This document shows, one piece after another, positions 10,467-18,869 of a stretch of 64,000 nucleotides of DNA (positions are counted from its first letter, which is position 1; each line of letters begins with the position of its first letter). The DNA comes from Clostridium sp. D33t1_170424_F3 (GTDB lineage: Bacteria > Bacillota > Clostridia > Oscillospirales > Acutalibacteraceae): positions 114,176 to 178,175 of the forward strand of contig NZ_JADPEG010000007.1 in the NCBI RefSeq assembly GCF_015667585.1, read 5' to 3'. The translations under genes were made by a program, and so were the position numbers. The notes below the pieces were generated by a model. The model was not told where the DNA came from. It was given only the letters and a program-made list of their open reading frames with translations, and ran no database searches.

Positions 10467-10554
10467 AAAAAGCCCGTCCGCCAACAGAGATTCCGCCTGG
10501 CTCCCAACGGAGGGGCCTTAATCTCTTCAGATCAAGCATACGGGCATTATTATA
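10467..10554 (-). ncRNA. candidate structured small RNA or secA leader attenuator
   Basis: On the minus strand a -10 box TATAAT (10549-10554) is followed by about 74 bases that begin GCCCGT (10545-10540) and end ACGGGC (10477-10472), a perfect closing stem, then TTTTT (10471-10467). Inside, AGAGATT pairs with AATCTCT and a CTCC/GGAG stem can form. This is the layout of a short independent RNA or of a terminator in the secA leader, 37 bases before the secA ATG. I do not recognise the family. No good -35 is seen. Confidence 0.45.
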
Positions 10555-10659
10555 ACATAGCCGGGTGAAAAAAGGAAGAACAAATCATGAATTTGGCTGT
10601 TCGATTTGTGGAATTTGTCAAACATCCCCAGACTGAAAACCATTCGGGAACAATTAAAA

Positions 10660-10695
10660 ATGGGTGGGAAAACCATAAAAAATTTTCCCGCCCAT
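10660..10695 (-). terminator. terminator of the small HTH gene
   Basis: A 13-bp stem (ATGGGCGGGAAAA, one G-T pair) followed on the minus strand by TTTTT lies directly after the HTH gene stop. Confidence 0.8.
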
Positions 10696-10696
10696 T

Positions 10697-10909
10697 CTAT
10701 TTTTCATATTTGTATTCCACCAGATCGGAAAGATCGCAGTGCAGCGCGTCGCAAAGCCGCATCAATGTGTCCAGCTTCAAGGTCTCCACATTGCTTCCCC
10801 GGAACAGCTTATTAATAGAATTCCGGCTTACGCCGGAGCGCTCCATCAGCTCGGTAATATCGTCTATCTTCTGATCCGCCATGCGGTGCCGGATATAGTT
10901 TTTCAGCAT
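10697..10909 (-). CDS. small Xre/Cro-type HTH regulator
   Basis: A 70-residue protein that is essentially one helix-turn-helix domain: DITELMERSGVSRNSINKLF carries the HTH, followed by the LDTLMRLCDALHCDLSDLVEY segment typical of Xre-family one-domain regulators. It has its own minus-strand promoter at 10943-10971. It is divergent from the 11064 gene, with the two promoters back to back, so it probably regulates itself and that neighbour; a 10-bp palindrome overlapping the neighbour's start of transcription is a candidate operator. Target and signal are unknown. Confidence 0.85.
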   Translation of the reverse strand: MLKNYIRHRMADQKIDDITELMERSGVSRNSINKLFRGSNVETLKLDTLMRLCDALHCDLSDLVEYKYEK

Positions 10910-10942
10910 TCTTCTCGCCTCGTTTTTATTATTCTGATAAAA

Positions 10943-10971
10943 ACTATAACGATAAAGAGAAAAAGTATCAA
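10943..10971 (-). promoter_or_regulatory. promoter of the HTH gene
   Basis: On the minus strand, -35 TTGATA (10971-10966), 17-base spacer, -10 TATAGT (10948-10943), about 35 bases before the HTH gene ATG. Confidence 0.7.
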
Positions 10972-10990
10972 TATAAAGTTAGAAATTGCC

Positions 10991-11032
10991 TTGACAAAAA
11001 CCACTACAAGGTTATAATATAGCTCTATAGAG
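10991..11032 (+). promoter_or_regulatory. consensus promoter with palindromic operator candidate
   Basis: Perfect -35 TTGACA (10991-10996) and perfect -10 TATAAT (11013-11018) with a 16-base spacer. A 10-bp palindrome CTCTATAGAG (11023-11032) sits at the expected transcription start, a natural place for a repressor such as the divergent HTH protein. The promoter serves the 11064 gene; the operator role is inferred. Confidence 0.7.
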
Positions 11033-11063
11033 TTAATAAATTATTTTATAAGAAGGTGAGAAA

Positions 11064-11357
11064 ATGCGCAGAACATTAGAAAATCTCTACTACGGCAACA
11101 TTAATCCAACTGATAAGACCATTGTCAGAGGTTCCCCTTACGACAAAGGGCTTCGGGCCATGTCAGAATTGGAAACTAAAATCGAACTGCTGCTAACGGC
11201 TCCCATTCGAGAGCTTTTTTCGGAATACAGTACCATTTCCTCCGACATAATGCAGATTACCGCACTGGAGTCCTTTATTGAGGGATTCCGTCTGGGGGCA
11301 AATATCCTGTTGGAAACGCTGCAAGAGGACGACGGCAGCTTTCAATCCATTGATTGA
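11064..11357 (+). CDS. small DUF6809-like protein
   Basis: A 97-residue acidic, mostly helical protein. Its start (RRTLENLYYGNINPTD) and later EGFRLGANILLE resemble the small DUF6809-type proteins common in phage and mobile regions of clostridia; I make this match from memory of the pattern, not from a search. It has a perfect consensus promoter and a GAAGGTGAG ribosome site. No catalytic motif is visible. It lies opposite a small HTH regulator in a more AT-rich patch than the flanking housekeeping genes, suggesting recent acquisition. Confidence 0.7.
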   Translation: MRRTLENLYYGNINPTDKTIVRGSPYDKGLRAMSELETKIELLLTAPIRELFSEYSTISSDIMQITALESFIEGFRLGANILLETLQEDDGSFQSID

Positions 11358-11471
11358 GAATGTTGTCGGATTGCCGCCCAGTATGTTATCATTTAAATAC
11401 AGATAAATCACCTTTTACCGCTTGTCTATTTTAAACCATTTGTTATAAACAGATGGAGTACAGAAAGGAGT

Positions 11472-11939
11472 ATGGATAAGTTGTTATCAAACAAACAATT
11501 GAAAGAAAACCCGTCTAAAAAACATATAAAGCGATTCTTCCTTTCAACCTTATGTATTCTGTCTGCAATTATCCTTTTGGTTGTTTTTTATCAATACCGA
11601 ACCACCAACTTGTACGCAAAAGTCGTCGCTCCCATTACAGAGGATCGGATTCCCGCATTTCTGGAAAATAAAGACGCCTATGTTCTGGGTTTAAACTCCT
11701 TTGGAACGCCTGTCTTTGAAAATCCCGAAGAGGCTTTCCAACAGGCATGCACCGACTATTCATCCGGAATTGCGGCCATCCAGCAGCAATTCCAATTGGA
11801 ACCCATTTCGTCATCCAATTGGAAGCCCTATGGAGTATACGGTACGCAAATCATCACGGAAGATCAAACACTTCAAGAGGAATGCTTGAACGTTTCGAAA
11901 TTTTTTGACTACTACGAAAACAGTTTCCCGGACTCCTGA
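11472..11939 (+). CDS. hypothetical single-pass membrane protein
   Basis: A 155-residue protein with a basic cytoplasmic start (residues 1-21), one transmembrane helix (about 22-42, FFLSTLCILSAIILLVVFYQY) and an external domain of about 110 residues with no recognised motif. The base composition is notably more AT-rich than the neighbouring genes. The AAAGGAG ribosome site is only one base from the ATG at 11472, so the TTG three codons later (11481) may be the real start. Function unknown; it ends before a bidirectional terminator shared with copA. Confidence 0.6.
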   Translation: MDKLLSNKQLKENPSKKHIKRFFLSTLCILSAIILLVVFYQYRTTNLYAKVVAPITEDRIPAFLENKDAYVLGLNSFGTPVFENPEEAFQQACTDYSSGIAAIQQQFQLEPISSSNWKPYGVYGTQIITEDQTLQEECLNVSKFFDYYENSFPDS

Positions 11940-11977
11940 CATTTTCTTTTCAGCTATGCACAAATGTGCTAAACTTT

Positions 11978-12025
11978 AAAAGCCGCTGTTGCTCCAAATA
12001 TGATGTCCGGAGCAACAGCGGCTTT
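11978..12025. terminator. bidirectional terminator
   Basis: A 17-bp perfect inverted repeat (AAAGCCGCTGTTGCTCC) with A and T tracts on the two sides lies between the convergent 11472 gene and copA and can serve both. Confidence 0.85.
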
Positions 12026-12036
12026 CTATTCGTATT

Positions 12037-14160
12037 TTATCCGTCTATCCTTTTCCGCTTAAGCAGCAGCGAATTTGTCACAACCGACACGGAGCTGAAC
12101 GCCATGGCCGCGCCCGCCACAATCGGGCTCAAAAGCCCGAACGCCGCCAGCGGCACTCCAATGGTATTGTAGATAAACGCCCAGAACAGATTCTGCCGGA
12201 TTTTGCTCATGATGGCCTTGGAAAGCGTGATCGCCTTCGGCACATCCAGCAGGCTGCCGCTCATGATGACGAGGGAACCCGCCTGTGCCGCCACGTCCGT
12301 ACCGGTGCCAAGCGCCATGCCGATGTCCGCGGCAGCCAGCGCCGGGGCGTCGTTCGCTCCGTCGCCCACCATGGCGACCACGCCGTGTTCTTTCAGCTCC
12401 GCGACCTTCTCCTTCTTGTCGCCGGGCAATACCCCCGCGATCACATGGGTAATACCGACCTGCGCCGCGATGGCTTTTGCTGTCGCCTCGTTGTCGCCGG
12501 TGACCATGTAGACTTCGATGCCGCGCTCCTGCAATTTTTGAACCGCTTTCGCAGAGTCCTCCTTAACCTTATCCGCTACCGCGAAAACCGCGGCGGGCCG
12601 TCCGTCCACCGTCAGCGTGACGGCCGTCTTTCCCTGCTGCTCCAGCTGGACGGTCGCATCGTTTGCAAATTTGCCGATATAAATCTTATGGCCGTCCACG
12701 GCGGCATGTACGCCGCTGCCCACCTGCGCGTTGAATTCCTCCGCTTCCGGAACCGCGCCGGCGTGTTCCGCGCAATAGGTATAGATCGCCTGGCCCACCG
12801 GATGCTCGCTCAACTTCTCTGCCGCGGCGCCGTATTGCAGCAAAGTTCTTTCATCAAACCCTTCAAACGGCACAAAATCGGTCAGCTTTGGCTGGCCCTC
12901 CGTGATCGTGCCGGTTTTGTCCAGCACAATGCTTTTGATTTTGCCGGCCAGCTGCATGGAATCCGCGTCCTTGATTAGAATTCCCGCGTTGGCCGCCATG
13001 CCGGTGCCCACCATCAGCGCCGTGGGCGTCGCCAGACCCAGCGCACACGGGCACGCGATCACCAACACGGACACCGCATGATAGATGGCGGGTGCGACGT
13101 CCCCTGTCACAAACCAGGTAATGGCGAAGGAAACCAGCGCAATGACCAGAATAGACGGCACAAAGATGGACGCCACTTTATCCACCAGCTTCTGTACCGC
13201 CGGTTTGCTCTGCTGGGCGGAGCGCACCATTTTTACAATGGAGGAAAGCATGGTGCTTTTCCCCACACCCGTCGCTTCAAACTGGAACGCGCCCTGGCGG
13301 TTGACCGTGCCGGCAAAGACGCTGTCCCCCACCGTCTTGTTGACGGGGATGCTCTCGCCGGTCAGCATGGATTCATCAATCGCAGAGTCGCCCTTGACGA
13401 TTTTGCCATCCACCGCGACGCCCTCGCCCGGACGCACCAGCACGATTTCGCCCGGCACAATTTCGCCTGTGGGAACCTGCTGTTCCGCGCCATCGCGCAG
13501 GACCGTCGCCATTTTGGGCTGCAACTGCAGGAGGCTTTCCACCGCGGAATTGGCGCGGGCTTTCGCCTTTGTCTCAAACAACTTGCCCAGCAGCACCAGC
13601 GTAATGACTACGGCGCAGGCCTCAAAATAGTAGGTGTGCCCACCCGTCAATACATTATAAAGGCTGTACAGATAGGCCGCCAGCGTGCCAAGGCTCACCA
13701 GCACATCCATATTCGCGCTGCCGGAGCGGATGGACTCCCACGCGCCCACAAAAAAGCGCCAGCCGATGCCGAACTCCACCAGCGTCGCCAACGTCAGCTG
13801 CAGCCAGCCGTTGTGCAGCGTGTGCATCAGCGGGGCGTTGGGCGCGGCAAACATCAACACCATTTCGACCATAAAGGGCAGTGTCAAAACGGCGGACACA
13901 ATGAAGCTGATCAGCAGCTTCTGAAATTCCCGCTGCTGGAACGCGCCTTTGTCTTCCACCACCACATAGCCTGCCTGTTTGACGTTCCTGGAAATATTTT
14001 TCAAGTTGACCTTTTGCTCGTCAAAGACGATACGCGCGCTTTCCGAAGCATAGCTTACGTCCGCTTCCTGCACGCCGTCCAGTTTTTTCAGGGATTTTTC
14101 CACTGCCGCGGCACACATGACGCAGTGCATACCGCCGATCTCTACAGTCAATTCTTTCAT
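12037..14160 (-). CDS. copA: copper-exporting P1B-type ATPase
   Basis: The 707-residue pump has one N-terminal heavy-metal-associated domain (GGMHCVMCAAAV), eight predicted membrane helices with the copper-specifying CPC motif (ACPCALG, near residue 370), phosphorylation site D414 in DKTGTITEG, the SEHP motif of the nucleotide-binding domain and the hinge GDGANDAPALA. These mark a Cu(I) exporter acting in the cytoplasmic membrane. It is transcribed alone: no CopZ or CsoR gene is adjacent. A TTGCAA/TATATT promoter lies about 100 bases upstream. Confidence 0.94.
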   Translation of the reverse strand: MKELTVEIGGMHCVMCAAAVEKSLKKLDGVQEADVSYASESARIVFDEQKVNLKNISRNVKQAGYVVVEDKGAFQQREFQKLLISFIVSAVLTLPFMVEMVLMFAAPNAPLMHTLHNGWLQLTLATLVEFGIGWRFFVGAWESIRSGSANMDVLVSLGTLAAYLYSLYNVLTGGHTYYFEACAVVITLVLLGKLFETKAKARANSAVESLLQLQPKMATVLRDGAEQQVPTGEIVPGEIVLVRPGEGVAVDGKIVKGDSAIDESMLTGESIPVNKTVGDSVFAGTVNRQGAFQFEATGVGKSTMLSSIVKMVRSAQQSKPAVQKLVDKVASIFVPSILVIALVSFAITWFVTGDVAPAIYHAVSVLVIACPCALGLATPTALMVGTGMAANAGILIKDADSMQLAGKIKSIVLDKTGTITEGQPKLTDFVPFEGFDERTLLQYGAAAEKLSEHPVGQAIYTYCAEHAGAVPEAEEFNAQVGSGVHAAVDGHKIYIGKFANDATVQLEQQGKTAVTLTVDGRPAAVFAVADKVKEDSAKAVQKLQERGIEVYMVTGDNEATAKAIAAQVGITHVIAGVLPGDKKEKVAELKEHGVVAMVGDGANDAPALAAADIGMALGTGTDVAAQAGSLVIMSGSLLDVPKAITLSKAIMSKIRQNLFWAFIYNTIGVPLAAFGLLSPIVAGAAMAFSSVSVVTNSLLLKRKRIDG

Positions 14161-14254
14161 CGTAAAACTTCCCTCCGCCCTTCTGGGTCAAATGTTCTCA
14201 CTGGAATATTCTCCGCAGCCGCTTCGGTTCTATTCCTAAAATTTGTCTGTTTTT

Positions 14255-14283
14255 AATATACACTAAATTTATCCACATTGCAA
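14255..14283 (-). promoter_or_regulatory. copA promoter
   Basis: Minus strand -35 TTGCAA (14283-14278), 17-base spacer, -10 TATATT (14260-14255). No clear CsoR- or CopY-type palindrome could be recognised by eye. Confidence 0.6.
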
Positions 14284-14307
14284 GCGGTAAGGAAATGTAT
14301 TTTCCAC

Positions 14308-14336
14308 TTGCACAAACCGCCGGGCGGCGATAGAAT
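14308..14336 (+). promoter_or_regulatory. pepP promoter
   Basis: -35 TTGCAC (14308-14313), 17-base spacer, -10 TAGAAT (14331-14336), about 60 bases before the aminopeptidase ATG and divergent from the copA promoter. Confidence 0.6.
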
Positions 14337-14399
14337 GGAACTTGTGAATCTACTATCCCGGGCTTCCGGAATGAAACATAGAGAAAGAAGGCATTTTTC

Positions 14400-16190
14400 A
14401 TGAAAACAGTTCCTGAACGCATTGCGGCCCTGCGTGCCGCAATGCAAAACGCGGGCGTGGACGGCTATCTGATCCCCTCCTCCGACCCGCATATGAGCGA
14501 ATACCTCCCCGACTGCTACGGTGCGCGCAGCTGGTTCTCCGGCTTTACGGGCTCCGTCGGCACGCTGGCCGTCACGGCGGAAAAGGCCGCGCTGTGGGTG
14601 GACGGGCGCTATTTTATCCAGGCGGAGCACCAACTGGCGGGCAGCGGCATTGAATTGATGCGCGTCGCCGTCAAGGGCACGCCGGAAATTCCCGCCTGGC
14701 TGGCAGAGAACCTGCCGCAGGGCGGCGTGATGGGTCTGGACGGCATGATTACCGCCATTTCCACCGTGGAAAAACTGGAGCAGGCATTTACAGAAAAGAA
14801 AATCACCATCAAAGACATTGATTTTGTTTCCCCTCTGTGGGAAGGCCGCCCGCCCGTGCCCGCCACCACCGCGTGGCTGCTGGAAACAAAATACGCGGGT
14901 AAAACCGCCCGCGAAAAGCTGGAACAGCTGCGCGACGCGCTGGCGGAGCACGGCGCGGACGCCACACTGCTCTCCCGCCTGGAAAGCGTCGCTTGGGCGC
15001 TCAACCTGCGCGCGGACGACATTGCCTACAACCCGTTCCCCCTCTCCTACTGTCTGGTCCTGCCGGAAAGCGCCACGCTGTTCATCAACAAAAGCCGCGT
15101 TCCCGCCGAGGTAGAAGACGCGCTCAACGCGGAGGGCGTACAGGTTGCGCCCTATGAGGACGCCGCCTCTGCGATTGCCTCCGTCAGCACGCCGGTCACC
15201 GCCCTGTACGAGCCGGAGGGAACCAGCTACACGCTGTACCATGCGATGAAGGCCAACGCTTCCATCAAGCTGCAGGCGGGCGAGGAGCCGGTCCAGCCGC
15301 TCAAGGGCGTCAAAAACGAGGTGGAGATTCAAAACATCAAAAACGCGCATGTAAAAGACGGCGTTGCAATGGTCCGATTCCAAATGGCCCTGGAAGCGAA
15401 AATGACCGCCGGGGAAACCGTGACCGAATGCGACGTCGCGGACATGCTGACCGCCCTGCGCAAAGCGCAGCCGCTGAACCTGGGCGACAGCTTCGATACC
15501 ATCGCCGCCTGCGGTGCGAACGCCGCCATGATGCACTACCACGCACTGCCGGAAACCTGCGCTGAACTGGAGCCGCACGGCTTCCTGCTGGTGGACAGCG
15601 GCGCGCAGTTCCGCGACGGCACCACGGACATCACCCGCACTTACACGATGGGCGATCTGACCGATGAAGAAAAGACTTATTATACACTGGTTCTCAAAAG
15701 CCATATCGACCTTGCGCGCGTCGTTTTTCTGGAGGGCTGCACCGGCGGCAACCTGGACATCATGGCCCGGAGCGCTGTGTGGCGCCACGGCATCGACTAC
15801 CGCTGCGGCACCGGCCACGGCGTCGGCTTCGTCGGCGGCGTGCATGAAGGCCCGCAGAATCTGCGCATCACCAACAATGTGGCGTTTGTCCCCGGTATGA
15901 CCGTCACGGACGAACCCGGCATCTATGAGGAAGGCAAAGTGGGCATCCGCATTGAAAACGAGCTGCTGTGCAAGGAATGGGGCGTCACGGAATACGGCCG
16001 CTTCCTCTGCTTTGAGCCGATCACCTACTGTCCCATCGACGTCAAGCCGGTAAAGGTTGAGCTGCTGGACAACGACGAGCTGGACTGGCTCAATGAGTAC
16101 CACGCGCTGGTTTACAAAACGCTGGAAAGCAGCCTGACGCCGGAGGAACAGGACTGGCTGAAGGCCGCCTGCGCGTCGCTCGCCCGTTAA
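14400..16190 (+). CDS. pepP: Xaa-Pro aminopeptidase (M24 family)
   Basis: The 596-residue protein has the three-part layout of the long aminopeptidase P type: a creatinase-like N domain, a second creatinase-like domain and a C-terminal pita-bread M24 domain. Metal ligands are visible as D399 and D410 (VDSGAQFRDGTTDITR), a histidine in GTGHGVGFVGG and glutamates in TDEPGIYEE and RIENEL. It removes the N-terminal residue from peptides with proline at position 2, in the cytoplasm. AGAAGG serves as ribosome site. A eutH-like permease gene starts 6 bases after its stop, so the two are co-transcribed. Confidence 0.93.
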   Translation: MKTVPERIAALRAAMQNAGVDGYLIPSSDPHMSEYLPDCYGARSWFSGFTGSVGTLAVTAEKAALWVDGRYFIQAEHQLAGSGIELMRVAVKGTPEIPAWLAENLPQGGVMGLDGMITAISTVEKLEQAFTEKKITIKDIDFVSPLWEGRPPVPATTAWLLETKYAGKTAREKLEQLRDALAEHGADATLLSRLESVAWALNLRADDIAYNPFPLSYCLVLPESATLFINKSRVPAEVEDALNAEGVQVAPYEDAASAIASVSTPVTALYEPEGTSYTLYHAMKANASIKLQAGEEPVQPLKGVKNEVEIQNIKNAHVKDGVAMVRFQMALEAKMTAGETVTECDVADMLTALRKAQPLNLGDSFDTIAACGANAAMMHYHALPETCAELEPHGFLLVDSGAQFRDGTTDITRTYTMGDLTDEEKTYYTLVLKSHIDLARVVFLEGCTGGNLDIMARSAVWRHGIDYRCGTGHGVGFVGGVHEGPQNLRITNNVAFVPGMTVTDEPGIYEEGKVGIRIENELLCKEWGVTEYGRFLCFEPITYCPIDVKPVKVELLDNDELDWLNEYHALVYKTLESSLTPEEQDWLKAACASLAR

Positions 16191-16196
16191 AACCGA

Positions 16197-17282
16197 ATGA
16201 ACGTCTTTATTGTCATCCTGCTGCTGTTCGCCCTGCTGGGCGCGGTGGATAAGATCATCGGCGGGAAGCTGGGCGTTGCGGAGGAATTCGACCGCGGTCT
16301 GGCCTCGATGGGGCCGCTCTGCCTCTCCATCAGCGGCATCTATTGCATTGCCGTAACGGCGCTCAGCGCACACCCGGAGGCCATTGCGGGGCTGTCCGCC
16401 GTTCTCCCGTTCGACCCTTCCCTGATCGCCGGGGCTTTGCTCGCGCCGGACATGGGCGGCTATGCGATTGCCACCCAGTTGGCGGCCTCTCAACCGCTGG
16501 CGCTGTACAGCGGCCTGATGGTATCGTCCACGCTGGGCTGTTTGATCAGCTTTGTCCTGCCGATCTCTCTGGGCGGCCTGCCCAGCTACGAAGTATCCGG
16601 ATTTATGCAGGGCGTTTTGTGGGGCATCATCGCGCTGCCTGTGGCGTTGGCCGCCGGCGGGCTGCTGCTGGGCCTTCCCCTCCCCATTCTGGTATCGAAT
16701 ACATGGCCCGTCCTGCTGCTCTGCGCGGCGCTTTGCCTGGCCCTGCGGCTGGTTCCGCGCGGCTGCATCCGGGTGCTGTCCGGGTTGGGACAACTGGTGC
16801 GGATCGCGGGCATCCTCCTGTTCTGTGTTGTAACGCTGGGCGTTTTTGTCCCCGCCTGGTCGGTTGCGGACAGCGCGCTCTTTCAGGAAGTGCTGGTGAT
16901 CGTCTTTAAAATTGCCGTGACATTGTGCGGCTCCACCGTCGCCTGCGGTCTGCTGCTGTCCCACTGCGGCGGCGCAATCGACGCCGCTGCGGAAAAGCTG
17001 GGCGTCAACCGCTATGCCGCCGTCGGACTGTTCGTCAGTCTGGCAACCAGCGTCTCCATGATCCCGCTGTACAGCCGGATGGACGCGCGCGGCAAAATTC
17101 TGAACGCAGCCTTTGCGGTAAGCGGGGCGTTTGTCTTCGGTGGACAGCTCGCATTTGTCTCCAGTGTGGAGAGCGGTTCTGTTGGCGCATACATGGCCTG
17201 CAAGCTGGCTGGCGGAATTGCCGCCCTGCTCCTTGCGGGAGCCTTTACCAAAAATGAAAAACCGGCTGCGTCCGGCATATAA
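16197..17282 (+). CDS. eutH: EutH-like ethanolamine permease
   Basis: A 361-residue polytopic membrane protein with about ten hydrophobic helices. The pattern E-E-F-D-R-G-L-A-S-M-G near residue 30, APDMGGYAIA and the YSGLMVSSTLG region match the EutH family of ethanolamine carriers as I know it. It is not in an eut operon: no ammonia-lyase or microcompartment gene is present, and its partner is an aminopeptidase gene whose stop is 6 bases upstream. No clear ribosome site precedes the ATG, suggesting translational coupling. The substrate may therefore be a different small amine; this is open. Confidence 0.8.
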   Translation: MNVFIVILLLFALLGAVDKIIGGKLGVAEEFDRGLASMGPLCLSISGIYCIAVTALSAHPEAIAGLSAVLPFDPSLIAGALLAPDMGGYAIATQLAASQPLALYSGLMVSSTLGCLISFVLPISLGGLPSYEVSGFMQGVLWGIIALPVALAAGGLLLGLPLPILVSNTWPVLLLCAALCLALRLVPRGCIRVLSGLGQLVRIAGILLFCVVTLGVFVPAWSVADSALFQEVLVIVFKIAVTLCGSTVACGLLLSHCGGAIDAAAEKLGVNRYAAVGLFVSLATSVSMIPLYSRMDARGKILNAAFAVSGAFVFGGQLAFVSSVESGSVGAYMACKLAGGIAALLLAGAFTKNEKPAASGI

Positions 17283-17320
17283 AAGACTTGTATTTCTGCG
17301 CAGGTTATACGCAAAAAGTT

Positions 17321-17363
17321 CAGGCTTAATCTCCGTCCAAGACGGGGATTAAGCCTGTTTTTT
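17321..17363 (+). terminator. terminator after eutH
   Basis: A 17-bp stem (CAGGCTTAATCTCCGTC, 3-base loop, one mismatch) followed by TTTTTT. Confidence 0.85.
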
Positions 17364-17409
17364 GTATCAACTGCAAATTGTGATTATGTTCCTTTGCCTA
17401 AAATCTCTT

Positions 17410-18060
17410 TTATGAAATCTGCGGATCGGGCTTCTGCGCCTCCTCCTCATAGGTGGTGATGTAGCGCCGCACACGGAACTGCGCGCCCGTTTCTTTACAG
17501 AGGGCCTCGCACGCGTCCAGCTCCTCCCGCGGCGTATCGTTGTCCACCACGGTCATAATGACCTCCGGCACGTACCGGCCTACTTCCTTTGTAAACTTCA
17601 GGACGGCGGGCAGCGCGTCCAGCCCGAATTGGGAGTGACAGATCGCGTCGTACTTTTCCGGCGTGGAGGCGTTCAGGCTGACGGAAACAGCGTCCACCAG
17701 CCCATAGAATTCCGGCGCGGTGTTCCTGCCATTGATCAAATCGGAAAGCCCGTTCGTATTGACGCGGATCGGAATATCGCGCAGGCCGCGGACCTTTTTG
17801 CAAATCCACAGCAGGTCGTCCAGGCGGCAGGTCGGTTCGCCGTAGCCGCAGAACACCAGCTCGCGATACCGGCCCAGGTCGTATTCTGCCAGTGCGTTCA
17901 TCACGTCGGTGCGGTGCGGCTCTTCGTCCAGCCAAAGGTTGTCCCCGGAACCGACGCTTTTGCTGTGTGTGCGGATGCAGAAATCGCAGGCACACGGACA
18001 GCGGTTGGTAATATTCAAATAGAGCGTATGGCCCAGCACATAGGCAATATTGTTGCTCAT
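17410..18060 (-). CDS. TatD-linked radical SAM protein
   Basis: A 216-residue protein with the radical SAM cluster motif C21-x3-C25-x2-C28 (RCPCACDFCIR), the glycine-rich VFCGYGEPT SAM-binding strand and the RVNTNG segment. Its ATG overlaps the tatD stop by one base. This gene pair is recognised in Firmicutes as a TatD-linked radical SAM family; its reaction is not known. It is the last gene of the metG-tatD operon. Confidence 0.88.
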   Translation of the reverse strand: MSNNIAYVLGHTLYLNITNRCPCACDFCIRTHSKSVGSGDNLWLDEEPHRTDVMNALAEYDLGRYRELVFCGYGEPTCRLDDLLWICKKVRGLRDIPIRVNTNGLSDLINGRNTAPEFYGLVDAVSVSLNASTPEKYDAICHSQFGLDALPAVLKFTKEVGRYVPEVIMTVVDNDTPREELDACEALCKETGAQFRVRRYITTYEEEAQKPDPQIS

Positions 18061-18845
18061 CAGCCGTTTTCCTCCAACGGGATGCCGAACAGCCGGGAGG
18101 CGTTCCGCATCGATGCCTTTAATATCTCTTCTGTGGAAACGCCGCGGATATCCGCCACACGGGCCGCCGTGTGTGCAATCAGGGCGGAATGACAGCGCTT
18201 GCCGCGGAACGGAACGGGCGCCATGTACGGCGCGTCCGTCTCCATCAGGATGCGGTCCAGCGGAAGGTCCGCCGCCACCTCCACGGGGACGCGCGCGTTC
18301 TTAAATGTGACCGCGCCCCCCAATCCGATATACATACCCAGCCTGACGACCTCGCGCGCCATTTCCACGCTGCCGGAAAAGCAGTGCAGCACGCCGCGCG
18401 GCTTGTATTTGCGCAGGATGTCCATCGTATCGCCGTGCGCGTCACGGTCATGAATCACCACGGGCAGGCTGTGGCGCGCCGCCAGCTCCAATTGCGCCTC
18501 AAAATATCGGATTTGCTCCTCCCGTGGGGCATTGTCCTCAAAATGGTAGTCGAGGCCGATCTCACCGACCGCCACAACCTTCGGTTCCGCCAGCAGAGCT
18601 TCCACCTTTTCCAGGGAGCCCGCCGGCGTATCGCGCACGCACTCCGGATGGATGCCCACCGCGGCATAAATATACGGGTACTTTGCAGCCAGTTCCACCG
18701 CGTCATAGCAGCCCTGTAAGTCCGCTCCCACATTGAGCACCCGGCAGACTCCCTGTTCCGGCAATCCGGCCAGCAGCTCCGTGCGGTCCTCATTGAACGC
18801 GTCGTCGTCGTAATGGGCGTGAGAATCAAAAATCAATCGTTCCAT
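18060..18845 (-). CDS. tatD: TatD family metal-dependent hydrolase
   Basis: A 261-residue TIM-barrel metallohydrolase. Metal ligands appear in the opening FDSHAHYDD, in VGEIGLDYHF, in IHDRDAHGD, in HCFSG and in METDAPYMAP. TatD proteins are 3'-5' exonucleases or DNA/RNA hydrolases involved in repair and quality control. The frame is open to 18869, but the ATG at 18845 has AGAAGGAG directly upstream and yields the normal TatD start. It follows metG by 24 bases and overlaps the radical SAM gene. Confidence 0.92.
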   Translation of the reverse strand: MERLIFDSHAHYDDDAFNEDRTELLAGLPEQGVCRVLNVGADLQGCYDAVELAAKYPYIYAAVGIHPECVRDTPAGSLEKVEALLAEPKVVAVGEIGLDYHFEDNAPREEQIRYFEAQLELAARHSLPVVIHDRDAHGDTMDILRKYKPRGVLHCFSGSVEMAREVVRLGMYIGLGGAVTFKNARVPVEVAADLPLDRILMETDAPYMAPVPFRGKRCHSALIAHTAARVADIRGVSTEEILKASMRNASRLFGIPLEENG

Positions 18846-18869
18846 GTGACTCCTTCTGTTATCCATCAA

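Noticed and set aside
10467..10554. SRP RNA or 6S RNA as identity of the structured RNA
   Set aside because: The conserved SRP apical loop is absent, and the length of about 75 bases fits neither clostridial SRP RNA nor 6S RNA.
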